5,678 nucleotides of DNA from TMED27 sp037969235 (lineage in GTDB: Bacteria; Pseudomonadota; Alphaproteobacteria; Micavibrionales; Micavibrionaceae), in NCBI GenBank assembly GCA_037969235.1, contig JBBKXA010000067.1, positions 1-5,678 on the forward strand, written 5' to 3'. Made by a program: the position numbers and the translations under genes. Shown here in pieces: positions 1-5,605 of this stretch (positions are counted from its first letter, which is position 1; each line of letters opens with the position of its first letter). The notes below the pieces were generated by a model that was not told the origin of the DNA, searched no databases, and worked only from the letters and a program-made list of their open reading frames with translations.

Positions 1-2
1 AC

Positions 3-113
3 TTCAATCCGATCGAACCATCATTCGGAACACTCAAACGTAAAAGAGAATTTGCCCCACCTGACACACCAATAATTGAAATCATTAAATCATCCGAATG
101 TTATTTGGAATGA
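3..113 (+). CDS. C-terminal end of a DDE transposase, IS630/Tc1-like (partial, cut by window edge)
   Basis: The frame is open from the left window edge and ends at a TGA at 111-113, giving 36 visible residues. It begins FNPIEPSFGTLKRKREF. The NPIE motif followed by a basic Lys/Arg stretch is the usual C-terminal signature of IS630/Tc1/mariner-type DDE transposases, where the Glu of NPIE (codon 15-17) is normally the third catalytic acid. The rest of the catalytic core lies outside the window, so it cannot be judged whether the gene is intact. The reading ends shortly before a non-coding leader, as expected for the 3' end of an insertion sequence. The other two forward frames close early here. 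Family assignment rests on one short motif and is moderately sure. Confidence 0.6.
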   Translation, partial: FNPIEPSFGTLKRKREFAPPDTPIIEIIKSSECYLE

Positions 114-189
114 CTATACCGCTTATACAGCACCTTGCAAAGTTATCAAAAAATTCATATGTTTCGTACTGGCGTTTTTACGTGAAAAT

Positions 190-195
190 TATAAT
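190..195 (+). promoter_or_regulatory. Candidate -10 box (TATAAT) for the first two-gene unit
   Basis: A perfect TATAAT lies 42 bases before the first start codon. No good -35 hexamer is found 16-18 bases upstream (the sequence there is roughly TACTGG), so the promoter would depend on an activator or on the -10 alone. The predicted transcription start would fall near 202, which is the first base of the stem-loop at 202-226. In an AT-rich genome a lone TATAAT may occur by chance. Confidence 0.35.
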
Positions 196-201
196 CTCTA
201 C

Positions 202-226
202 AGAGTGCTAACGTAATAAGCGCTCT
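202..226 (+). promoter_or_regulatory. Stem-loop or inverted repeat in the leader of the first unit
   Basis: AGAGTGCT (202-209) and AGCGCTCT (219-226) form an 8-bp stem with one G-U pair and a 9-base loop. The structure ends 11 bases before the ATG at 238. It is followed by AAAATAGC rather than a U-tract on the + strand, and by TGTAGAG on the other strand, so it does not look like an intrinsic terminator in either direction. It could be a 5'-end stabilising hairpin or a protein-binding operator; the sequence does not decide. Confidence 0.4.
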
Positions 227-237
227 AAAATAGCGGG

Positions 238-1206
238 ATGATTCTACGAATGAAAAATTTTTATGCCTCACATAAGACTTTAATTAAGATTTTTATCTCA
301 TTGATGATTTTAGCAGTTCTTATTATGCGCATGGATATAGCCAGTCTGGGCGTGCAAATCGGTAACATAGATATAAAAATCTGGTTACTCACCGCTGCCC
401 TGATTTTTGTGCAAATTTTGACGCTTTCTTATCGCTGGCTCTTGCTCATTAATGTACAAAAACACTCCATAACTTACCGCAACGCCCTCCATGTTACACT
501 TATGAGTCTGATCGCAAACTATCTTTTCATTACTTCAATCGGTGGAATTATCGTGCGTATAGCGATGAGTGTACAAAGTGGTATATCCCTCATACACGCC
601 ATCGCTGCAACAGCATTGGATCGCGTGATGACTCTTTTTGCACTTCTCATATTGACGATCATCTTTCTCCCCAACCTTAATACAATAGCCAGCCATGATA
701 CAGTTCATTATATTGTGTTTGTTTTAGCACTTTTATTATTAGGAATATCTTCGCTTTCTCTTTTTGCCTTTGAAAAACTCCGCCGCAAAATTATTTTTTC
801 TCACCGCAAAGTTACAATGATTTTTCATTATTTGCGTAAGATCATGACTAGCCCAAAACTGCTACTTAAAATTATTTTAACCAGCCTAATCGGGCAGTTG
901 GCATATTTCTGCGCCGCTTTCACTATCACACACTCATTGGGATTTGGCTTTTCGTGGCTAGATTTCATAACCGTGCTTCCTCTCATCACCCTTGTTGCCA
1001 GCCTTCCTGTTGGCTATGGTGGGTGGGGTATACGTGAAGGAGCATTTGTTTTTGGTTTAGGGCTTATTAACATTCCCATAGAAATAGCTTTCGTCGCAAG
1101 TGTGCAAATAGGCATTATTAGCATGCTATGCGCTCTTATAGCTGGCGTACCTGCATTTATGTTTCAAAAAACTAAAGCTCCTCTTCAAAAAGGTTTTACA
1201 GTTTGA
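238..1206 (+). CDS. LPTD / UPF0104 flippase-like integral membrane protein (PF03706-type)
   Basis: This 322-residue protein is almost entirely hydrophobic, with roughly eight membrane helices, and sits in the inner membrane. Family marks are the N-terminal GG-x(3)-R motif (G102-G103, R107), the following A-x(3)-LDR (D128-R129), and the C-terminal LPVGYGGWGIREGA (residues 256-269). The GWGxRE element is typical of the lysylphosphatidylglycerol-synthase transmembrane domain family, which lies beside polysaccharide and lipid-modification genes and is thought to help move or process lipid-linked substrates. There is no soluble MprF synthase domain, so this is the stand-alone version. The usual GGD motif reads GGI here. 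The ATG at 238 lacks a well-placed Shine-Dalgarno; the ATG at 250 (MKNFYASHK) is a plausible alternative and would remove four residues. The stop overlaps the next gene's TTG start, indicating co-translation. The family is well supported; the substrate is unknown. Confidence 0.8.
   Translation: MILRMKNFYASHKTLIKIFISLMILAVLIMRMDIASLGVQIGNIDIKIWLLTAALIFVQILTLSYRWLLLINVQKHSITYRNALHVTLMSLIANYLFITSIGGIIVRIAMSVQSGISLIHAIAATALDRVMTLFALLILTIIFLPNLNTIASHDTVHYIVFVLALLLLGISSLSLFAFEKLRRKIIFSHRKVTMIFHYLRKIMTSPKLLLKIILTSLIGQLAYFCAAFTITHSLGFGFSWLDFITVLPLITLVASLPVGYGGWGIREGAFVFGLGLINIPIEIAFVASVQIGIISMLCALIAGVPAFMFQKTKAPLQKGFTV
1187..1193 (+). promoter_or_regulatory. Ribosome binding site supporting the TTG start at 1203
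   Basis: AAAAAGG lies inside the end of the preceding gene, nine bases before the TTG at 1203. It supports a non-ATG start that shares TTGA with the upstream stop codon. The next in-frame ATG is residue 27 and would delete part of the first hydrophobic region. Confidence 0.5.
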
Positions 1207-2555
1207 ATCTATTTCCTTATTCAAATTCACTAAACCTCAAATCCATTGCTCCAGCTCTTTTTGTTGGAGCATTCGGTGGGATGTTGCAAATCCAACTGAC
1301 TATTCTCCAAAGCGATTCCTACCTTGGCTTGCGTGTAAACCTCGCTGATTTCATGCTTCCGTTTGTTGGAGTATTCATTCTTGTTAGCTTATACAAAAAG
1401 AAAACCAAGTTGCCCATCTGGCAAAAACCTTTTGCGCATTGGTGTCCAATCTTGCTGTGTGGAGTGATTATATTATCCCTCTTCACTTCATTAGTATTTC
1501 ACGGGCAAGTTAGTAATTGGGCTTTATATAACAAATCAATAGGCTGGATAATTCTGATGGCTTACTTAGCCATGGGTGGGTGGGTGACCACCAATTTTAA
1601 TTGCAAGTTTATATATGGATTCTTTTTTGGATTTATAGGTATGTTTTTTTTGATTGTCATGTATGAAGCACTGACAGATTTTATTTTCTGGGAATTGGGG
1701 AGTAAGAAGTTCGGATGGCCTGGTAAAGAAATTTCAGGTGCAATGGACAATCGCAACGCGTTTGCTTTTTTAGCGCTTATCGCCTTCATAATATTTATCG
1801 TGACCACGCTCACGCATGTTTCCCTATATGTAGAAAAACATTCGAACAAATGCAAAAATATAATTGTAATAACCTCAAATATATTTTGTTTATTCATACC
1901 CATAATATTGCTCTTGAATGGCTCAAGAGCGTTTTGGCTATCTTTTATTCTTGCCGCGATCATGCTCACTTTTCGATATCGTGCGCGACTTGTCAAATTT
2001 ACGGTATTTGGTCTTGTAATCGGATCACTCTTAGCTCCAATGATTTACGATAAATCTATATGGAGAGCATTTTCACCAATTGCAGCTATTAAAGCGACCC
2101 TGTCATCAGACGGTGAAATATATTCGGAAATTAACAATCAAAAATACGACAATAGCTATGACTTGCCTCGCATTGAAACACTTAGCAACGCGCTAAAATT
2201 AAACCAAACATATCTTTTTACTGGCACTGGTTTAGGCGGAGTGTTGAAAAGCCAAAGCGCTGAACATGAACAGGTTGTTCTTGACAATACACCTCTTTGG
2301 ATATTCACAGAAATGGGTCCATTGGGGTTTTTCGCGTTTATCTGGGTGTTTTTGATTATGCTCCAAACGCTTTATCGAAAGCCAGATGAGATGATTGGCA
2401 TTCATGATGCGCTACGCTTAAGCGCTTTTTACATGTTGCTTATGTTTGGGGTTTTCTCACTCTTCCATGAAATCCTCTACACTCGAGTTATGTGGTTTAT
2501 ATTAGGGATAGCTCTGGCACTTCCGAAGTCATCCACTCGCCTTTTAAATCAGTAG
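1203..2555 (+). CDS. O-antigen ligase/polymerase-like membrane protein (Wzy_C / WaaL superfamily)
   Basis: The protein has 450 residues and about eleven to twelve predicted membrane helices, normal for this superfamily. The order of marks fits Wzy_C proteins. RVNLADFMLP (44-53) is in the first helices, followed by DNRNAFAF (182-189) and NGSRAFWLSF (239-248), the usual S-R-a-x-W element. A large loop of about residues 283-365, probably periplasmic, carries GTGLGG (341-346) and DNTPLWIFTEMGPLGF (361-376), the usual (H/D)N-x(2)-L-x(4)-E-x-G element. Known relatives either ligate O-antigen to lipid A-core (WaaL), polymerise repeat units (Wzy), or transfer glycans to proteins; these activities cannot be separated by sequence reading. 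The position where WaaL has a functionally important His appears to be Asp361. The gene starts with TTG overlapping the upstream TGA, so it is probably translationally coupled. The superfamily is well supported, the exact reaction is not. Confidence 0.78.
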   Translation: MNLFPYSNSLNLKSIAPALFVGAFGGMLQIQLTILQSDSYLGLRVNLADFMLPFVGVFILVSLYKKKTKLPIWQKPFAHWCPILLCGVIILSLFTSLVFHGQVSNWALYNKSIGWIILMAYLAMGGWVTTNFNCKFIYGFFFGFIGMFFLIVMYEALTDFIFWELGSKKFGWPGKEISGAMDNRNAFAFLALIAFIIFIVTTLTHVSLYVEKHSNKCKNIIVITSNIFCLFIPIILLLNGSRAFWLSFILAAIMLTFRYRARLVKFTVFGLVIGSLLAPMIYDKSIWRAFSPIAAIKATLSSDGEIYSEINNQKYDNSYDLPRIETLSNALKLNQTYLFTGTGLGGVLKSQSAEHEQVVLDNTPLWIFTEMGPLGFFAFIWVFLIMLQTLYRKPDEMIGIHDALRLSAFYMLLMFGVFSLFHEILYTRVMWFILGIALALPKSSTRLLNQ

Positions 2556-2595
2556 AATTACATAGATTTAGCCCAGTTAAATGATGTGCTATAAA

Positions 2596-2608
2596 AAACG
2601 CTGCGTTT
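2596..2608 (-). terminator. Weak candidate intrinsic terminator for the minus-strand glycosyltransferase
   Basis: Read on the minus strand, AAACG-CAG-CGTTT forms a five-base stem with a three-base loop and runs into TTTAT, so the T-run begins in the stem. It lies about 80 bases after the minus-strand stop codon, in the 132-base gap between convergent genes (2556-2687). The stem has only two G-C pairs and may be too weak alone. A nine-base A-run at 2622-2630 gives a second T-rich tract on the minus strand, without a clear stem. No convincing terminator for the + strand unit ending at 2555 was seen. Confidence 0.28.
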
Positions 2609-2687
2609 AAACGGCTAATACAAAAAAAAATATAAAGAACGCCATCAAACACAAGGACTTAGTTTAGTTTTCGAGTTCACAATTATG

Positions 2688-4124
2688 CTATTGCGTGTCA
2701 CTAACTTTTTGATTGCTGTCTGAATATATTTTACTACTACGTTGTAAAAGCGTAAGTATAGCCCAAGCCAGTGCCATCCCTAAACACGCCTGCAATATAA
2801 TATTATATCTCGGAATGTTAACGCTTACAAAGCCGTGCAATCCTAGCAAAAACCAAGGTGGCAGAGCGTAAAGAAAATACGCGTAATGTTGTGATCTGTA
2901 ACAATGTAAACAGAAAAACATAAAAGCAATGTAAGGTATAAAAACCCACAACTCAAAAACCCACATCCCTCTATAGACAATAGGAAATGTAGTGAGAATA
3001 TGCTGCGGCAGATCTGCTAGAACGTAGTTTTTTAATAAATACCCAAGCTGCGCCTCTTGGCTCCCCGCTAATTCAAGCGTTTTGGGGCGGAGCACATGAT
3101 TGCCTTGCTGATAGAAACCATCAGGATTTTCCCATTCCCAACGATCATATTTATCCTCTGTGAATAATTTTGCAGCAATCGAATCCCCCTCCCCTGGGAT
3201 ACCGTAAATCCATGAAACCCACCACTCATCCATCCTCATATCGTTATAAGCGACGCGTTGTGCGAGGGTAAATGAGCCGTAGCCAAAAGCGACTGCGGCG
3301 TGGTCTAATTTAATGTGATTGCGATACACCCAAGGCCCGACTACCAAAGCAATACCGCACAGGCCGACAACCAAACAGCGCAAAGCCCTCGTGTGCCTAT
3401 GCTTTATAACTTGATAAATTGCGCAACAAATCAAAACCGCGCTCATAAAATAGGCAAGATAAAGAAAAGATGATTTTGTCAGGATCAACGCGCCGCAAAA
3501 AAGTCCCGTGAGTAAGCCATATGACCATTTGCAATTTTTAACACTCAGGATGAGATAATAACAACACCCATAAAAAAGCGGCAGCACTAAAGCTTCCAGC
3601 ATGACAATGCTCGCAAAATACGCATGCGTGCCCAATGTTGCGACAAGCAATACAGTGAGCCATGACAACGGCGCACGCTCAAACAAAGCCTGTGCAGTGA
3701 GCCATATAAATAGGCACGATAAGGCCGCTAGCAAAGATTGCACAACCCACAAAAGCGTAAAATTCAATGAGCATTTTTCCTCAATCACAACGGGCTTATA
3801 AAATTCAATAGAACAACGCGCTGTCTCTCGAAATCCCTCATCTATGCCCATAAGAATGCTTAAAAAAGCAGGATAAAGAGGGGCAAAAAACATGCCCTCG
3901 TTATTCGGGCCAGGCTTTAGTGCAGTGTGTTTAAAATTACCATCCTCAAAAACCCCAGTTTCCAACAACGGCAAAGCCACAGCCATATATGAGATATTAT
4001 CCGCATACGGTGTTTCTTTTTCTAAGAAAAAAAGCTGTGTAGCAACTATGGCAAGGGCAAACATAAAAACCAAAACGGCTTGTTTATATATTGGAAGATC
4101 AAAAATGTTTTTAAAGAACGCCAT
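2688..4124 (-). CDS. PMT/GT39-like (GT-C fold) membrane glycosyltransferase
   Basis: This 478-residue polytopic inner-membrane protein has about ten or more helices. Helix 1 (about 15-34) is followed by D42-x(3)-Y46 and then APLYPAF (81-87). This is the order seen in ArnT/PMT_2-type GT-C enzymes, where the acidic residue in the first periplasmic loop is catalytic and the xPLYP element follows. Further marks are an ML-E motif (E177), TKSSFLYL (216-223) and GPWVYRNH (263-270). A large, probably periplasmic loop follows (about 271-390), rich in Trp, Tyr and acidic residues. Known relatives take a sugar from a polyprenyl phosphate and transfer it to lipid A, glycan or protein outside the membrane. 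Two Cys (104, 118) lie in the first loop and could form a disulfide. The ATG at 4124 is chosen because GAAAGGG precedes it by five bases; an in-frame TTG at 4148 has no such site. Donor and acceptor are unknown. Confidence 0.75.
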   Translation of the reverse strand: MAFFKNIFDLPIYKQAVLVFMFALAIVATQLFFLEKETPYADNISYMAVALPLLETGVFEDGNFKHTALKPGPNNEGMFFAPLYPAFLSILMGIDEGFRETARCSIEFYKPVVIEEKCSLNFTLLWVVQSLLAALSCLFIWLTAQALFERAPLSWLTVLLVATLGTHAYFASIVMLEALVLPLFYGCCYYLILSVKNCKWSYGLLTGLFCGALILTKSSFLYLAYFMSAVLICCAIYQVIKHRHTRALRCLVVGLCGIALVVGPWVYRNHIKLDHAAVAFGYGSFTLAQRVAYNDMRMDEWWVSWIYGIPGEGDSIAAKLFTEDKYDRWEWENPDGFYQQGNHVLRPKTLELAGSQEAQLGYLLKNYVLADLPQHILTTFPIVYRGMWVFELWVFIPYIAFMFFCLHCYRSQHYAYFLYALPPWFLLGLHGFVSVNIPRYNIILQACLGMALAWAILTLLQRSSKIYSDSNQKVSDTQ

Positions 4125-4129
4125 ATTGG

Positions 4130-4136
4130 CCCTTTC
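4130..4136 (-). promoter_or_regulatory. Ribosome binding site deciding the minus-strand start
   Basis: GAAAGGG on the minus strand lies five bases before the ATG at 4124-4122, a near-ideal Shine-Dalgarno spacing. If translation began at the TTG at 4148, this site would be inside the coding region. Confidence 0.7.
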
Positions 4137-4164
4137 ATAATACAACAATGTAGTTGCTTATTCT

Positions 4165-4192
4165 TTGAAATGAGAGCTGGACTGTGTATAGT
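4165..4192 (+). promoter_or_regulatory. Sigma70-like promoter for the SMR-GT2 unit
   Basis: TTGAAA (4165-4170, five of six consensus bases) and TATAGT (4187-4192, five of six) are separated by 16 bases. Transcription would start near 4199, giving a leader of about 40 bases before the ATG at 4241. No comparably good promoter was found for the divergent minus-strand gene in the same gap. Confidence 0.5.
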
Positions 4193-4204
4193 TATTTTCA
4201 GTCC
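4179..4204. promoter_or_regulatory. Perfect inverted repeat GGACTG-N14-CAGTCC, possible operator
   Basis: Two exactly complementary six-base arms (4179-4184 and 4199-4204) are 20 bases apart centre to centre, about two helical turns. They bracket the predicted -10 box and transcription start of the + strand unit in the gap between divergent genes. The position would suit a dimeric regulator, but no regulator gene lies in the window and a six-base repeat can arise by chance. Confidence 0.35.
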
Positions 4205-4240
4205 TTAATTAAGCAAAAAAATTAAACAAGTTGGAAGCGA

Positions 4241-4612
4241 ATGTCACTTTCTATTTCTCAAATTTTTCAGCTAATCGCATTTTCTATCATGCTTGCTGGT
4301 GGTCAGACACTTTTTAAGCTTTCCGCGACGACGACGCCATCGCTCCTCTCTGCCGCAGGCTTTTGGGGGCTCTTATACAATACGTGGTTTTGGCTAGCTT
4401 TGGTTTTATATGGGGCGGCTACATTACTTTGGCTATATATCTTACAACAAATACCGTTGTCACTAGCCTACCCGTTCGTAGCGCTGGGCTTTATTTTTGT
4501 GCCCTGCATAGGCTGGCTAGCATTTAATGAACCATTAAACACATACTATGTATTTGGTATTATATTCATCCTATCAGGATTAGGGTGCATCATCGTTTTA
4601 GGATCAAAATGA
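4241..4612 (+). CDS. SMR/EamA-type four-helix membrane carrier, ArnE/ArnF-like
   Basis: This 123-residue protein has four hydrophobic helices (about 8-25, 49-68, 74-94, 101-120), the standard size for small multidrug resistance-type proteins. AGGQTLFKLS (19-28) corresponds to the end of TM1, and IPLSLAYPFVALGFIFVP (71-88) to TM3, followed by FNEPL (95-99). The position aligned to EmrE Glu14 appears to be a hydrophobic Leu (about residue 18), so proton-coupled drug efflux is unlikely. The GGQ-x(3)-K pattern is closer to ArnE/ArnF, which flip undecaprenyl-phosphate-aminoarabinose. The start has GGAAG at 4233-4237. The gene overlaps the GT2 gene by four bases (ATGA), so carrier and sugar-loading enzyme are probably made together. 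The inferred role is moving a polyprenyl-phosphate sugar to the periplasmic face. The protein has only two basic residues (K26, K123), consistent with a dual-topology homodimer. Confidence 0.75.
   Translation: MSLSISQIFQLIAFSIMLAGGQTLFKLSATTTPSLLSAAGFWGLLYNTWFWLALVLYGAATLLWLYILQQIPLSLAYPFVALGFIFVPCIGWLAFNEPLNTYYVFGIIFILSGLGCIIVLGSK
4600..4603 (+). promoter_or_regulatory. Ribosome binding site deciding the GT2 start
   Basis: AGGA lies five bases before the ATG at 4609, within the last codons of the SMR gene. Together with the ATGA overlap this favours 4609 over the in-frame GTG at 4585. Confidence 0.6.
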
Positions 4613-5586
4613 AACAAACATTATCTAATACCCGAATTGCTGTTGTCATTCCCTGCTACAAGGTTACTAAGCAAATTACTGAGGTTTTAAACGCAATCCC
4701 TAAGTGTGTCACGAAGATTTACTGCGTTGACGATGCCTGTCCAGATAATAGCAAGTCCGTCATTCAAACTGTGCAAGACAAGCGTATATGCTTACTCACC
4801 CATGAAATCAATAAGGGTGTAGGCGGGGCTATGATCACGGGTTATAAGGCAGCATTAAAAGATAATTGCGATGTCATCGTTAAAATTGATGGTGATGGCC
4901 AGATGGATCCAGCCCTGATCCCCGTATTTATTGCCCCAATTCTAAACGAAGAATGCGACTACACCAAAGGCAATCGCTTCTTTCGTATCGAAGATATAAA
5001 GAACATGCCTAACATTCGCATATTTGGGAATTTAGCGCTTAGCTTTTTAACTAAAATATCCACGGGATATTGGAACGTTTTTGACCCTACAAATGGCTAT
5101 ACCGCTATTCACGCTGCGGCGCTCAAGGAGATCCCACTAGATAAATTGGCAGAACGGTATTTTTTCGAAAGTGATATATTATTCCGCCTCAACACCATAC
5201 AAGCCGCCATAAAAGACATCCCCATGCGCGCACATTATGCGGATGAAGAAAGCAATTTAAAAATCTCGAAAATCATGTTGCCGTTTTTGGGAAAGCACCT
5301 GCAAAATTTTTCCAAGCGCGTGATTTACAATTATTTCTTACGTGATTTTAACCCCGCCTCTATTCAACTTTTACTGGGCGTGCCACTCTTTTTCTTTGGC
5401 GTGATTTTTGGTATACTTCAGTGGTCGCATTCAGTCGCAACAGAAACAGTGAGCACCGCAGGAACGGTGATGTTAAGCGCTTTACCAATCATAATAGGCA
5501 TGCAGTTCATGCTTTCATTTTTACAATATGATATCGGTGTCGTGCCCAAAGACGCAATTCACCCCAGATTATATTCTACCTTATAA
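4609..5586 (+). CDS. GT2 glycosyltransferase, DPM1/GtrB-like polyprenyl-phosphate sugar synthase
   Basis: The protein has 325 residues: a GT-A catalytic domain (about 8-225) and two C-terminal membrane helices (about 251-271 and 285-305), the layout of GtrB-type polyprenyl-phosphate glycosyltransferases. Visible motifs are VVIPCYK (12-18), VDDACPDNS (40-48, nucleotide binding), NKGVGGAMITGY (68-79), and DGDGQMDP (94-101) with the metal-binding D-x-D. Further on are GNRFF (121-125), DPTNGYTAI (159-167) and FFESDILFRL (185-194). Relatives transfer a sugar from a nucleotide or GDP donor to dolichyl or undecaprenyl phosphate on the cytoplasmic face. The donor sugar cannot be told from sequence. 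The ATG at 4609 overlaps the SMR stop as ATGA, strongly suggesting coupled translation and a shared pathway. The C-terminus (QYDIGVVPKDAIHPRL) is complete, with TAA at 5584-5586. The Gly-Ser/Thr usual after VDD is replaced by Ala-Cys-Pro. Confidence 0.85.
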   Translation: MKQTLSNTRIAVVIPCYKVTKQITEVLNAIPKCVTKIYCVDDACPDNSKSVIQTVQDKRICLLTHEINKGVGGAMITGYKAALKDNCDVIVKIDGDGQMDPALIPVFIAPILNEECDYTKGNRFFRIEDIKNMPNIRIFGNLALSFLTKISTGYWNVFDPTNGYTAIHAAALKEIPLDKLAERYFFESDILFRLNTIQAAIKDIPMRAHYADEESNLKISKIMLPFLGKHLQNFSKRVIYNYFLRDFNPASIQLLLGVPLFFFGVIFGILQWSHSVATETVSTAGTVMLSALPIIIGMQFMLSFLQYDIGVVPKDAIHPRLYSTL

Positions 5587-5605
5587 TGTGTGGAGAATGT
5601 GGACG

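Noticed and set aside
135..163. TTGCAA and TATGTT with 17-base spacing as a promoter
   Set aside because: Each box matches only four of six consensus bases, which is expected by chance in AT-rich DNA. The TATAAT at 190 is a better candidate.
1562..1996. 144-codon open frame on the minus strand
   Set aside because: It lies entirely inside the Wzy_C-like gene, whose + strand product has coherent membrane helices and family motifs. The antisense product shows no recognisable family.
1850..2053. 67-codon + strand frame
   Set aside because: It is out of frame inside the Wzy_C-like gene, with no ribosome binding site and no family resemblance.
2604..2613. Ten-base palindrome CGTTTAAACG
   Set aside because: It overlaps the weak terminator candidate, has no loop, and has no second copy that I could find, so no separate role is claimed.
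3601..4140. Two short + strand frames (3601-3801 and 3892-4140)
   Set aside because: Both are antisense shadows of the GT-C gene. Their products are compositionally odd and lack domain signatures.
4125..4148. TTG start at 4148 for the GT-C gene
   Set aside because: It has no ribosome binding site, and the strong GAAAGGG site would fall within the coding sequence. The ATG at 4124 is better placed.
4204..4213. Ten-base palindrome CTTAATTAAG
   Set aside because: It is made almost wholly of A and T, short, and seen once. It is likely chance, although it adjoins the GGACTG/CAGTCC repeat.
4585..4608. GTG start at 4585 for the GT2 gene
   Set aside because: The ATG at 4609 has AGGA five bases upstream and overlaps the previous stop as ATGA. 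The extra eight residues are not needed by the fold.
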